NCBI RefSeq assembly: GCF_040958095.1
Contig: NC_091180.1
Coordinates: 4,018,736 to 4,082,735, forward strand
Source: Procambarus clarkii
Lineage: Eukaryota; Arthropoda; Malacostraca; Decapoda; Cambaridae
Direction: 5' to 3'
DNA length: 64,000 bases
Both the position numbers and the translations under genes were made by a program. The notes under the pieces were generated by a model. The model did not search any database, was not told the origin of the DNA, and was given only the letters and a program-made list of their open reading frames with translations. Of the stretch, positions 26,681-40,266 are shown piece after piece (within the stretch, counting starts at the first letter, position 1; each line of letters opens with the position of its first letter).

Positions 26681-29600
26681 ATTTTTCAATCATCTATTTG
26701 TTTTTCGTTAAAATACTGAGTAAGATATTGAAAAGAGGAGAAGTTCTGTTTTTATTGCATATATCGACGTTTCAGCCGGATTAGAACGGTTTTACGTGTA
26801 CATCTTCCATCAGTAATATAAACCGAAAATCAGGAACATTTTAGTTAATTTTAATGAAAACACATTGATTTTTATCATTTGTGTTGGAAGCAACATATTT
26901 ATACGTCTTTTCTAGGGTCTAAAAAATACGAAACGTCGCTCTATGATTGGAAGTTAAAATCCTCAAATTTGGTATAATAATGACTTTTTTCACGTTTTTC
27001 ATGTAGTTTGATATTAAATAAATATATTCATTTTTACCAATATTTCGATACTATTTCATGTAGTATCACGATATGTGATTTGGCCTTCAAATCTCAGATT
27101 TTCGCATAATATTGCATTTTAAGCAAGTTTTCTTGCATTTTGTTTCGTACTAAAAATCATCGAATTCAGCAATACTTTGACGTTTATCATCCCCTTTTCC
27201 TTTATGAGATATAAACAAAATATCATCGAATTAGGCAATATTTTGCTGTTTTCCACGTTTTTGTGAATTTTCAGTTTATTGCTATTTATTCATTAAATAT
27301 ACGATAAAAATGATGCAAACACATAATTGATTAGACATTAACCTTAAACACTTCACTTTCAATCAACTATTTGTTTCTCGTTATAATACTGAGTAAGATA
27401 TTGGAAAGGGGAGAAGTTCTGTTTTTATTGCATATATCGACGTTTCAGCCGGATTAGAGCGGTGTTACGTGTACATCTTCCATCGGTAATGTAAACGGAA
27501 AATCAGGAACATTTTAGTTAATTCTAATGAAAACACATTGATTTTTATCATTTGTATTTGAAACAACATTGTCGTATGTCTTTTCTTGGATCTAAATAAT
27601 ACGAAACCTCGCTCTATGATTTGAAGTTAAAATCCTCAAATATGGTAATATAAGGACTTTTTTCACGTTATTCATGTAGTGTGATTTTACGTATATATAT
27701 TCGTTTTTACCAATATTTCGATACTACTTCATGTTTTCTCACGATATGTGATTTGGCCTTCAAATCTCAGTATTTCCAAATTTTGCATCGCTTAGCAAGT
27801 TTTCTTGCATTTTGTTTTGTACTAAAAATCATTGAATTTAGCAATATTTTGACTTTTATCACCCCCTTTTCCTTTATGTGATTTAAACAAAATATCATCG
27901 ATTTAGGACGTTTTTCCACGTTTTTGTGAATTTTCAGTTTATTGTTATTAATTCATTAAATATACGATAAAAATTATGCAAACACATAATTGATCAGAAA
28001 ATAACCTTAAATACTTCATTTTCAGTCATCTATTTGTTTCTCTTTAAAATACTGAGTAAGATATTGAAAACAGGAGAAGTTCTGTTTTTATTGCATATAT
28101 CGACGTTTCAGCCGGATTAGAACGGTTTTACGTGTACATCTTCCATCGGTAATATAAACCGAAAATCAGGAACATTTTAGTTAATTTTAATGAAAACACA
28201 TTGATTTTTATCATTTGTATTGGAAGCAACATCTTTATACGTCTTTTCTAGGGTCTAAAAAATACGAAACGTCGCTCTATGATTGGAAATTAAAATCCTC
28301 AAATTTGGTATAATAATGACTTTTTTCACGTTTTTCATGTAGTTTGATATTACGTAAATATATTCATTTTTACCAATATTTCGATACTATTTCATGTAGT
28401 ATCACGATATGTGATTTGGCCTTCAAATCTCAGATTTTCGCATAATATTGCATTTTAAGCAAGTTTTCTTGCATTTTGTTTCGTACTAAAAATCATCGAA
28501 TTCAGCAATACTTTGACGTTTATCATCCCCTTTTCCTTTATGTGATATAAACAAAATATCATCGAATTAGGCAATATTTTGCTGTTTTTCCACGTTTATG
28601 TGAATTTTCAGTTTATTGCTATTAATTCATTAAATATACGATAAAAATGATGCAAACACATAATTGATTAGACATTAAACTTAAACACTTCACTTTCAAT
28701 CAACTATTTGTTTATCGTTAAAATACTGAGTAAGATGTTGGAAAGGGGAGAAGTTCTGTTTTTATTGCATATATCGACGTTTCAGCCGGATTAGAGCGGT
28801 TTTACGTGTACATCTTCCATCGGTAATATAAACGGAAAATCAGGAACATTTTAGTTAATTCTAATGAAAACACATTGATTTTTAACATTTGTATTTGAAA
28901 CAAGACTGTCATATGTCTTTTCTTGGATCTAAATAATATGAAACCTCGCTCTATGATTTGAAGTTAAAATCCTCAAATATGGTAATATAGTGACTTTTTT
29001 CACGTTATTCATGTAGTGTGATTTTACGTATATATATTCGTTTTTACCAATATTTCGGTACTACTTCATGTTTTCTCATGATATGTGATTTGGCCTTCAA
29101 ATCTCAGAATTTCGCAAATTTTGCATCGCTAAGCAAGTTTTCTTGCATTTTGTTTTGTAGTAAAAATCATCGAATTTAGCAATAGTTTGACCTTTATCAT
29201 CCCCTTTTCCTTTATGTAATTTAAACAAAATATCATCGAAGTAGGCCGTTTTACCACGTTTTTGTGAATTTTCAGTTTATTATTAATAATTCATTAAATA
29301 TACGATAAAAATTAGGCAAACACATAATTGATCAGAAAATAACCTTAAATACTTCATTTTCAATCATCTATTTGTTTCTCGTTAAAATACTGACTAAGAT
29401 ATTGAAAAGAGGAGAAGTTCTGTTTTTATTGCATATATCGACGTTTCAGCCGGATTAGAACGGTTTTACGTGTACATCTTTCATCGGTAATATAAACCGA
29501 AAATCAGGAACATTTTAGTTAATTTAATGAAAACACATTGATTTTTATCATTTGTATTGGAAGCAACATCTTCATACGTCTTTTCTAGGGTCTAAAAAAT

Positions 29601-31390
29601 ACGAAACGTCGCTCTATGATTCGAAGTTAAAATCCTCAAATTTGGTATAATAATGACTTTTTTCACGTTTTTCATGTAGTTTGATATTACGTAAATATAT
29701 TCATTTTACCAATATTTCGATACTATTTCATGTAGTATCACGATATGTGATTTGACCTTCAAATCTCAGATTTTCGCATTATATTGCATTTTAAGCAAGT
29801 TTTCTTGCATTTTGTTTCGTACTAAAATCATTGAATTCAGCAATATTTTGACGTTTATTATCCTTTTTTCCTTTATGTGATATAAACAAAATATCATCGA
29901 ATTAGTCAATATTTTGCTGTTTTTCCACGTTTTTGTGAATTTTCAGTTTATTGCTATTAATTCATTAAATATACGATAAAAATGATGCAAACACATAATT
30001 GATTAGACATTAACCTTAAACACTTCATTTTCAATCAAATATTTGTTTTTCGTTAAAATACTGAGTAAGATATTGGAAAGGGGAGAAGTTCTGTTTTTAT
30101 TGCATATATCGACGTTTCAGCCGGATTAGAGCGGTTTTACGTGTACATCTTCCATCGGTAATATAAACCGAAAATCAGGAACATTTTAGTTAATTCTAAT
30201 GAAAACACATTGATTTTTATCATTTGTATTTGAAACTACATTGTCATATGTCTTTTCTTGGATCTAAATAATACGAAACCTCGCTCTATGATTTGAAGTT
30301 AAAATCCTCAAATATGGTAATATAGTGACTTTTTTCACGTTATTCATGTAGTGCGATTTTACGTATATATATTCGTTTTTACCAATATTTAGATACTACT
30401 TCATGTTTTCTCACGATATGTGATTTGGCCTTCAAATCTCAGAATTTCGCAAATTTTGCATCGCTAAGTAAGTTTTCTTGCATTTTGTTTTGTACTAAAA
30501 ATCATCGAATTTAGCAATAGTTTGACCTTTATCATCCCCTTTTCCTTTATGTAATTGAAACAAAATATCATCGAAGTAGGCCGTTTTACCACGTTTTTGT
30601 GAATTTTCAGTTTATTATTAATAATTCATTAAATATACGACAAAAATTATGCAAACACATAATTGATCAGAAAATAACCTTAAATACTTCATTTTCAATC
30701 ATCTATTTGTTTCTCGTTAAAATACTGAGTAAGATATTGAAAAGAGGAGAAGTTCTGTTTTTATTGCATATATCGACGTTTCAGCCGGATTAGAACGGAT
30801 TTACGTGTACATCTTCCATCGGTAATATAAACCGAAAATCAGGAACATTTTAGTTAATTTAATGAAAACACATTGATTTTTATCATTTGTATTGGAAGCA
30901 ACATCTTCATACGTCTTTTCTAGGGTCTAAAAAATACGAAACGTCGCTCTATGATTCGAAGTTAAAATCCTCAAATTTGGTATAATAATGATTTTTTTCA
31001 CGTTTTTCATGTAGTTTGATATTACGTAAATATATTCATTTTACCAATATTTCGATACTATTTCATGTAGTATCACGATATGTGATTTGACCTTCAAATC
31101 TCAGATTTTCGCATTATATTGCATTTTAAGCAAGTTTTCTTGCATTTTGTTTCGTACTAAAATCATTGAATTCAGCAATATTTTGACGTTTATTATCCTT
31201 TTTTCCTTTATGTGATATAAACAAAATATCATCGAATTAGTCAATATTTTGCTGTTTTTCCACGTTTTTGTGAATTTTCAGTTTATTGCTATTAATTCAT
31301 TAAATATACGATAAAAATGATGCAAACACATAATTGATTAGACATTAACCTTAAACACTTCATTTTCAATCAAATATTTGTTTTTCGTTA

Positions 31391-34300
31391 AAATACTGAG
31401 TAAGATATTGGAAAGGGGAGAAGTTCTGTTTTTATTGCATATATCGACGTTTCAGCCGGATTAGAGCGGTTTTACGTGTACATCTTCCATCGGTAATATA
31501 AACGGAAAATCAGGAACATTTTAGTTAATTCTAATGAAAACACATTGATTTTTAACATTTGTATTTGAAACAAGATTGTCATATGTCTTTTCTTGGATCT
31601 AAATAATACGAAACCTCGCTCTATGATTTGAAGTTAAAATCCTCAAATATGGTAATATTGTGACTTTTTTCACGTTATTCATGTAGTGTGATTTTACGTA
31701 TATATATTCGTTTTTACCAATATTTCGATACTACTATATGTTTTCTCACGATATGTGATTTGGCCTTCAAATCTCAGAATTTCGCAAATTTTGCATCGCT
31801 AAGCAGGTTTTCTTGCATTTTGTTTTGTACTAAAAATCATCGAATTTAGCAATATTTTGACCTTTATCATCCCCTTTTCCTTTCTGTGATTTAAACAAAA
31901 TATCATCGATTTAGGCCGTTTTTCCACGTTTTTGTGAATTTTCAGTTTATTGTTAATAATTCATTAAATATACGATAAAAATTATGCAAACACATAATTG
32001 ATCAGAAAATAACCTTAAATACTTCATTTTCAATCATCTATTTGTTTCTCGTTAAAATACTGAGTAAGATATTGAAAAGAGGAGAAGTTCTGTTTTTATT
32101 GCATATATCGACGTTTCTGCCGGATTAGAATGGTTTTACGTGTACATCTTCCATCAGTAATATAAACCGAAAATTAGGAACATTTTAGTTAATTTTAATG
32201 AAAACACATTGATTTTTATCATTTGTATTGGAAGCAACATCTTTATACGTCTTTTCTAGGGTCTAAAAAATACGAAACGCCGCTCTATGATTGGAAGTTA
32301 AAATCCTCAAATTTGGTATAATAATGACTTTTTTCACGTTTTTCATGTAGTTTGATATTACGTAAATATATTCATTTTTACCAATATTTCGATACTATTT
32401 CATGTAGTATCACGATATGTGCTTTGGCCTCCAAATCTCAAATTTTCGTATAATATTGCATTTTAAGCAAGTTTTCTTGTATTTTGTTTCGTATTAAAAA
32501 TCATCGAATTCAGCAATATTTTGACAATTATCATCCCCTTTTTCTTTATGTGATATAAACAAAATATCATCGAATTAGGCAATTTCTGCTGTTTTTCCAC
32601 GTTTTTGTGAATTTTCAGTTTATTGCTATTAATTCATTAAATATACGATAAAAATGATGCAAACACATAATTGATTAGACATTAACCTTAAACACTTCAC
32701 TTTCAATCAACTATTTGTTTATCGTTAAAATACTGAGTAAGATGTTGGAAAGGGGAGAAGTTCTGTTTTTATTGCATATATCGACGTTTCAGCCGGATTA
32801 GAACGTTTTTACGTGTACATCTTCCATCGGTAATATAAACCGAAAATCAGGAACATTTTAGTTAATTTTAATGAAAACACATTGATTTTTATCATTTGTA
32901 TTGGAAACAACATTGTCATATGTCTTTTCTTGGATCTAAATAATACGAAACCTCGCTCTATGATTGGAAGTTAAAATCCTCAAATTTGGTATAATAATGA
33001 CTTTTTTCATGTTTTTCATGTAGTTTGATATTACGTAAATATATTCATTTTTACCAATATTTCGATACTATTTCATGTTGTATCACGATATGTGATTTGG
33101 CCTTCAAATCTCAGATTTGCGCATAATATTGCATTTTAAGCAAGTTTTCTTGCATTTTGGTTCGTACTAAAAATCATCGAATTCAGCAATACTTTGACGT
33201 TTATCATCCCCTTTTCCTTTATGTAATTTAAACAAAATATCATCGAATTATGCAATATTTTGCTGTTTATCCACGTTTTTGTGAATTTTCAGTTTATTGC
33301 TATTAATTTATTAAATATACGATAAAAATGATGCAAACACATAATTGATTAGACATTAACCTTAAACCCTCACTTTCAATCAACTATTTGTTTCTCGTTA
33401 AAATACTGAGTAAGATATTGGAAAGGGGAGAAGTTCTGTTTTTATTGCATATATCGACGTTTCAGCCGGATTAGAGCGGTTTTACGTGTACATCTTCCAT
33501 CGGTAATATAAACGGAAAATCAGGAACATTTTAGTTAATTCTAATGAAAACACATTGATTTTTAACATTTGTATTTGAAACAAGATTGTCATATGTCTTT
33601 TCTTGGATCTAAATAATACGAAACCTCGCTCTATGATTTGAAGTTAAAATCCTCAAATATGGTAATATTGTGACTTTTTTCACGTTATTCATGTAGTGTG
33701 ATTTTACGTATATATATTCGTTTTTACCAATATTTCGATACTACTATATGTTTTCTCACGATATGTGATTTGGCCTTCAAATCTCAGAATTTCGCAAATT
33801 TTGCATCGCTAAGCAGGTTTTCTTGCATTTTGTTTTGTACTAAAAATCATCGAATTTAGCAATATTTTGACCTTTATCATCCCCTTTTCCTTTCTGTGAT
33901 TTAAACAAAATATCATCGATTTAGGCCGTTTTTCCACGTTTTTGTGAATTTTCAGTTTATTGTTAATAATTCATTAAATATACGATAAAAATTATGCAAA
34001 CACATAATTGATCAGAAAATAACCTTAAATACTTCATTTTCAATCATCTATTTGTTTCTCGTTAAAATACTGAGTAAGATATTGAAAAGAGGAGAAGTTC
34101 TGTTTTTATTGCATATATCGACGTTTCTGCCGGATTAGAATGGTTTTACGTGTACATCTTCCATCAGTAATATAAACCGAAAATTAGGAACATTTTAGTT
34201 AATTTTAATGAAAACACATTGATTTTTATCATTTGTATTGGAAGCAACATCTTTATACGTCTTTTCTAGGGTCTAAAAAATACGAAACGCCGCTCTATGA

Positions 34301-37300
34301 TTGGAAGTTAAAATCCTCAAATTTGGTATAATAATGACTTTTTTCACGTTTTTCATGTAGTTTGATATTACGTAAATATATTCATTTTTACCAATATTTC
34401 GATACTATTTCATGTAGTATCACGATATGTGCTTTGGCCTCCAAATCTCAAATTTTCGTATAATATTGCATTTTAAGCAAGTTTTCTTGTATTTTGTTTC
34501 GTATTAAAAATCATCGAATTCAGCAATATTTTGACAATTATCATCCCCTTTTTCTTTATGTGATATAAACAAAATATCATCGAATTAGGCAATTTCTGCT
34601 GTTTTTCCACGTTTTTGTGAATTTTCAGTTTATTGCTATTAATTCATTAAATATACGATAAAAATGATGCAAACACATAATTGATTAGACATTAACCTTA
34701 AACACTTCACTTTCAATCAACTATTTGTTTATCGTTAAAATACTGAGTAAGATGTTGGAAAGGGGAGAAGTTCTGTTTTTATTGCATATATCGACGTTTC
34801 AGCCGGATTAGAACGTTTTTACGTGTACATCTTCCATCGGTAATATAAACCGAAAATCAGGAACATTTTAGTTAATTTTAATGAAAACACATTGATTTTT
34901 ATCATTTGTATTGGAAACAACATTGTCATATGTCTTTTCTTGGATCTAAATAATACGAAACCTCGCTCTATGATTGGAAGTTAAAATCCTCAAATTTGGT
35001 ATAATAATGACTTTTTTCATGTTTTTCATGTAGTTTGATATTACGTAAATATATTCATTTTTACCAATATTTCGATACTATTTCATGTAGTATCACGATA
35101 TGTGATTTGGCCTTCAAATCTCAGATTTGCGCATAATATTGCATTTTAAGCAAGTTTTCTTGCATTTTGGTTCGTACTAAAAATCATCGAATTCAGCAAT
35201 ACTTTGACGTTTATCATCCCCTTTTCCTTTATGTAATTTAAACAAAATATCATCGAATTATGCAATATTTTGCTGTTTATCCACGTTTTTGTGAATTTTC
35301 AGTTTATTGCTATTAATTTATTAAATATACGATAAAAATGATGCAAACACATAATTGATTAGACATTAACCTTAAACCCTCACTTTCAATCAACTATTTG
35401 TTTCTCGTTAAAATACTGAGTAAGATATTGGAAAGGGGAGAAGTTCTGTTTTTATTGCATATATCGACGTTTCAGCCGGATTAGAGCGGTTTTACGTGTA
35501 CATCTTCCATCGGTAATATAAACGGAAAATCAGGAACATTTTAGTTAATTCTAATGAAAACACATTGATTTTTAACATTTGTATTTGAAACAAGATTGTC
35601 ATATGTCTTTTCTTGGATCTAAATAATACGAAACCTCGCTCTATGATTTGAAGTTAAAATCCTCAAATATGGTAATATTGTGACTTTTTTCACGTTATTC
35701 ATGTAGTGTGATTTTACGTATATATATTCGTTTTTACCAATATTTCGATACTACTATATGTTTTCTCACGATATGTGATTTGGCCTTCAAATCTCAGAAT
35801 TTCGCAAATTTTGCATCGCTAAGCAGGTTTTCTTGCATTTTGTTTTGTACTAAAAATCATCGAATTTAGCAATATTTTGACCTTTATCATCCCCTTTTCC
35901 TTTCTGTGATTTAAACAAAATATCATCGATTTAGGCCGTTTTTCCACGTTTTTGTGAATTTTCAGTTTATTGTTAATAATTCATTAAATATACGATAAAA
36001 ATTATGCAAACACATAATTGATCAGAAAATAACCTTAAATACTTCATTTTCAATCATCTATTTGTTTCTCGTTAAAATACTGAGTAAGATATTGAAAAGA
36101 GGAGAAGTTCAGTTTTTATTGCATATATCGACGTTTCTGCCGGATTAGAATGGTTTTACGTGTACATCTTCCATCAGTAATATAAACCGAAAATTAGGAA
36201 CATTTTAGTTAATTTTAATGAAAACACATTGATTTTTATCATTTGTATTGGAAGCAACATCTTTATACGTCTTTTCTAGGGTCTAAAAAATACGAAACGC
36301 CGCTCTATGATTGGAAGTTAAAATCCTCAAATTTGGTATAATAATGACTTTTTTCACGTTTTTCATGTAGTTTGATATTACGTAAATATATTCATTTTTA
36401 CCAATATTTCGATACTATTTCATGTAGTATCACGATATGTGCTTTGGCCTCCAAATCTCAAATTTTCGTATAATATTGCATTTTAAGCAAGTTTTCTTGT
36501 ATTTTGTTTCGTATTAAAAATCATCGAATTCAGCAATATTTTGACAATTATCATCCCCTTTTTCTTTATGTGATATAAACAAAATATCATCGAATTAGGC
36601 AATTTCTGCTGTTTTTCCACGTTTTTGTGAATTTTCAGTTTATTGCTATTAATTCATTAAATATACGATAAAAATGATGCAAACACATAATTGATTAGAC
36701 ATTAACCTTAAACACTTCACTTTCAATCAACTATTTGTTTATCGTTAAAATACTGAGTAAGATGTTGGAAAGGGGAGAAGTTCTGTTTTTATTGCATATA
36801 TCGACGTTTCAGCCGGATTAGAACGTTTTTACGTGTACATCTTCCATCGGTAATATAAACCGAAAATCAGGAACATTTTAGTTAATTTTAATGAAAACAC
36901 ATTGATTTTTATCATTTGTATTGGAAACAACATTGTCATATGTCTTTTCTTGGATCTAAATAATACGAAACCTCGCTCTATGATTGGAAGTTAAAATCCT
37001 CAAATTTGGTATAATAATGACTTTTTTCATGTTTTTCATGTAGTTTGATATTACGTAAATATATTCATTTTTACCAATATTTCGATACTATTTCATGTAG
37101 TATCACGATATGTGATTTGGCCTTCAAATCTCAGATTTGCGCATAATATTGCATTTTAAGCAAGTTTTCTTGCATTTTGGTTCGTACTAAAAATCATCGA
37201 ATTCAGCAATACTTTGACGTTTATCATCCCCTTTTCCTTTATGTAATTTAAACAAAATATCATCGAATTATGCAATATTTTGCTGTTTATCCACGTTTTT

Positions 37301-38728
37301 GTGAATTTTCAGTTTATTGCTATTAATTTATTAAATATACGATAAAAATGATGCAAACACATAATTGATTAGACATTAACCTTAAACCCTCACTTTCAAT
37401 CAACTATTTGTTTCTCGTTAAAATACTGAGTAAGATATTGGAAAGGGGAGAAGTTCTGTTTTTATTGCATATATCGACGTTTCAGCCGGATTAGAGCGGT
37501 TTTACGTGTACATCTTCCATCGGTAATATAAACGGAAAATCAGGAACATTTTAGTTAATTCTAATGAAAACACATTGATTTTTAACATTTGTATTTGAAA
37601 CAAGATTGTCATATGTCTTTTCTTGGATCTAAATAATACGAAACCTCGCTCTATGATTTGAAGTTAAAATCCTCAAATATGGTAATATTGTGACTTTTTT
37701 CACGTTATTCATGTAGTGTGATTTTACGTATATATATTCGTTTTTACCAATATTTCGATACTACTATATGTTTTCTCACGATATGTGATTTGGCCTTCAA
37801 ATCTCAGAATTTCGCAAATTTTGCATCGCTAAGCAGGTTTTCTTGCATTTTGTTTTGTACTAAAAATCATCGAATTTAGCAATATTTTGACCTTTATCAT
37901 CCCCTTTTCCTTTCTGTGATTTAAACAAAATATCATCGATTTAGGCCGTTTTTCCACGTTTTTGTGAATTTTCAGTTTATTGTTAATAATTCATTAAATA
38001 TACGATAAAAATTATGCAAACACATAATTGATCAGAAAATAACCTTAAATACTTCATTTTCAATCATCTATTTGTTTCTCGTTAAAATACTGAGTAAGAT
38101 ATTGAAAAGAGGAGAAGTTCTGTTTTTATTGCATATATCGACGTTTCTGCCGGATTAGAATGGTTTTACGTGTACATCTTCCATCAGTAATATAAACCGA
38201 AAATTAGGAACATTTTAGTTAATTTTAATGAAAACACATTGATTTTTATCATTTGTATTGGAAGCAACATCTTTATACGTCTTTTCTAGGGTCTAAAAAA
38301 TACGAAACGCCGCTCTATGATTGGAAGTTAAAATCCTCAAATTTGGTATAATAATGACTTTTTTCACGTTTTTCATGTAGTTTGATATTACGTAAATATA
38401 TTCATTTTTACCAATATTTCGATACTATTTCATGTAGTATCACGATATGTGCTTTGGCCTCCAAATCTCAAATTTTCGTATAATATTGCATTTTAAGCAA
38501 GTTTTCTTGTATTTTGTTTCGTATTAAAAATCATCGAATTCAGCAATATTTTGACAATTATCATCCCCTTTTTCTTTATGTGATATAAACAAAATATCAT
38601 CGAATTAGGCAATTTCTGCTGTTTTTCCACGTTTTTGTGAATTTTCAGTTTATTGCTATTAATTCATTAAATATACGATAAAAATGATGCAAACACATAA
38701 TTGATTAGACATTAACCTTAAACACTTC
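31391..38728 (-). repeat. 2,010-bp trimeric higher-order repeat block (~3.65 copies)
   Basis: The marker TTTCTGCCGGATTAG occurs at about 32,115, 34,125, 36,135 and 38,145, exactly 2,010 bp apart, with every other line of sequence matching at the same offset. I noticed only isolated differences, such as CATGTTGTATC (33,075) against CATGTAGTATC, and AAGTTCAGTTT (36,107) against AAGTTCTGTTT. Outside 31,391 and 38,728 the pattern breaks within a few bases. Near-identity implies very recent amplification or ongoing conversion. Confidence 0.93.
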
Positions 38729-39749
38729 ATTTTCAATCATCTATTTGCTTCTCGTTAAAATACTGAGTAAGATATTGGAAAGGGGAGAAGTTCTGTTTTT
38801 ATTGCATATATCGACGTTTCAGCAGGATTGGATCGGTTTTACGTGTACATCTTCCATCGGTAATATAAACGGAAAATCAGGAACATTTTAGTTAATTCTA
38901 ATGAAAACACATTGATTTTTATCATTTGTATTTGAAACAACATTTTCATATGTCTTTTCTTGGATCTTAATAATACGAAACCTCGCTCTATGATTTGAAG
39001 TTAAAATCCTCAAATATGGAAATATAGTGACTTTTTTCACGTTATTCATTTAGTGTGATTTTACGTATATATATTCGTTTTTACCAATATTTCGATACTA
39101 CTTCATGTTTTCCCACGATATGTGATTTAGCCTTCAAATCTCAGAATTTCGCAAATTTTGCATCTCTAAGCAAGTTTTCTTGCATTTTGTTTTGTACTAA
39201 AAATCATCGAATTTAGCAATATTTTGACCCAGAATTTGGCTCCAAAATATAGCTCAAGGGTCGACTTTGGGATGTTTGGGATATTTTGAAAACTGCAGGG
39301 AGGGTTTGGGCAAAATGTGATCCATCGCTGCTTTCAGTAATTGGCATATTTTCGGTATAAAAAGTCTTAATTTCAAACTGCGAATACATGCAGAACGCCA
39401 AAATTTGACACTTGAGCCATGAGTTAAGTTCTTTTCATTTGAGTTAAAACTAACGTAGATATATAACCGAACCTAACCAACCCTAAAATGGTTAACATTA
39501 ACTGATTGGAATATGTATGTGGACGCTTGTTAGTGTTACTATAATTTATATGGTTAACGTTTAAATGTCATAGTTCCCCTCATTGTCACATTTTTTGTTA
39601 CTATTTCGCTGTTCACTCTCACTCTCTCTGAATCCCGTGGACTAATTGTGCTCACTTGTGTTTGTTTAAGGTACGGTAACCATAGGCTTTTTACACAATA
39701 ATTTGCAACTATTTGCAAAGAAACATTTCTAAAGATTATCTAAGTTTCT
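38714..39749 (-). repeat. Right terminal inverted repeat (~1 kb)
   Basis: Inverted complement of 7,844-8,880. The outer end reads TAAGTTTCT at 39,741-39,749, mirroring AGAAACTTA at 7,844. Matched landmarks (CTATTTGCTTCTCG at 38,741; TCAGCAGGATTGG at 38,819) lie at the same distance from the end as on the left, within one base, so the two copies have had almost no net indels. Outside it (39,750 on) the sequence is unrelated to the minisatellite that flanks the left TIR. Confidence 0.9.
39230..39412 (-). repeat. Single B-satellite unit at the right edge
   Basis: Inverted counterpart of 8,185-8,365 with only a few substitutions. The short open frame it carries is a by-product; the same peptide-like frame occurs in other B units with stops and shifts, so it is not a gene. 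Confidence 0.9.
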
Positions 39750-39985
39750 AATAAGTATTCTTTTTCCTAACATACAAGTCAATCACACAGTACCTAACCA
39801 CAGTCAGAAACACTTTTCTTACTATATCTCGCAACGTCTTTTGCATATATATCATATCTTCAAAAATTAACAATTTTAATTCATATCTGGCAACCCCCCT
39901 CCCCTCCAAAGCTTTCAAGGCCACCAAACATCATTCCTTTCCCTTAACCTCTCCCAAATTTTCTTTTGCATCAATACACAAACTA
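39750..39985. other. Single-copy AT-rich spacer, no gene seen
   Basis: About 236 bp between the right TIR and the first SINE. It is unrelated by eye to the satellites or minisatellite and includes a pyrimidine-rich stretch (39,893-39,960). No ORF or RNA feature is recognised. Confidence 0.7.
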
Positions 39986-40266
39986 GGGGGCTTTATTGCT
40001 GAGTGGACGTCGCTCTCGACTCGTAATCCTAGCTTATTCGATCCCCCGGAGATGGCACAAACGGAAATCAGCAGTTTCTATCATTCTGAAGCCCTCTGTT
40101 ACCTAGCAGTAAATATGTACCTGGGCGTTAGACAGCTTTTACGGGCTGCTTCCTGGGTGTGTGTGTGGATTTTTTTTAATAGTTAATATTAATTGATTGA
40201 CTGACATTTGAGAGGCGGCCCGAAGGAGCAGAGCTCAACCCTCGCAAGCACAACTAGGTGAACACA
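39986..40266 (+). mobile_element. tRNA-derived SINE (decapod type)
   Basis: A tRNA-like head starts at GGGGGCTTTATTGCTGAG. A box A-like TTGCTGAGTGG (39,996-40,006) and a box B-like TATTCGATCCC (40,035-40,045) form a split pol III promoter, with a CTCGTAATC stretch resembling a threonine-type anticodon arm. The body holds GTTACCTAGCAGTAAAT, GTACCTGGGCGTTAGACAG and CGGGCTGCTTCCTGGGTG, then GAGAGGCGGCCCGAAGG and GCAAGCACAACTAGGTGA. I recall these motifs as very common in crayfish and shrimp genomes (memory, not searched). The GT run and poly-T at 40,157-40,178 may mark an internal tail or a junction of two elements. Confidence 0.7.

Larger units (their letters stand above)
17470..39229 (-). repeat. 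A satellite, ~667-bp monomers, - arm (about 33 monomers)
   Basis: The same satellite as 8,366-15,929, inverted. The marker CAGCCGGATTAG recurs about every 661-674 bp from 17,472 to 38,820, giving 33 occurrences. Organisation changes along the arm: single or mixed monomers at 17.5-20.7 kb, a 1,328-bp dimer block, ~1,335-bp dimers at about 28.8-31.4 kb, then a 2,010-bp trimer block. The arm is nearly three times longer than the + arm. No coding sequence: the recurring 66-68 codon open frames are copies of one satellite stretch. Confidence 0.97.
7844..39749. mobile_element. Composite fold-back-like structure with TIRs and opposed satellite arms
   Basis: Seen directly: the sequence from 7,844 inward is the inverted complement of the sequence from 39,749 inward for about 1 kb. 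Inside, a ~667-bp satellite forms a + array (8,366-15,929) and a - array (17,470-39,229), with a ~169-bp satellite at the centre and one unit at each edge. Known: fold-back (FB-type) transposons have long inverted repeats built of tandem subrepeats. Inference: this may be a giant fold-back-like element, or an inverted duplication of a satellite block. No transposase or other ORF is visible inside, and I could not find a convincing target-site duplication at 7,843/39,750. It is best treated as a candidate structure rather than a proven mobile element. Confidence 0.45.

Noticed and set aside
18371..27881. Repeated 66-68 codon frames (starting with an MILRIYI-type peptide) in the A satellite as a gene family
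   Set aside because: They recur once per monomer at the satellite period, have no upstream signal, and translate AT-rich repeat sequence.
8366..39229. CENP-B box in the A satellite
   Set aside because: I looked for the TTCG....A..CGGG pattern in the monomer, including around TTCAGCCGGATTAG, and did not find a match.
7844..39749. Sequencing fold-back artefact (missed-adapter hairpin read)
   Set aside because: The arms differ in length, monomer order and inner breakpoints, which a copied-back read would not produce; long-read confirmation is still desirable.
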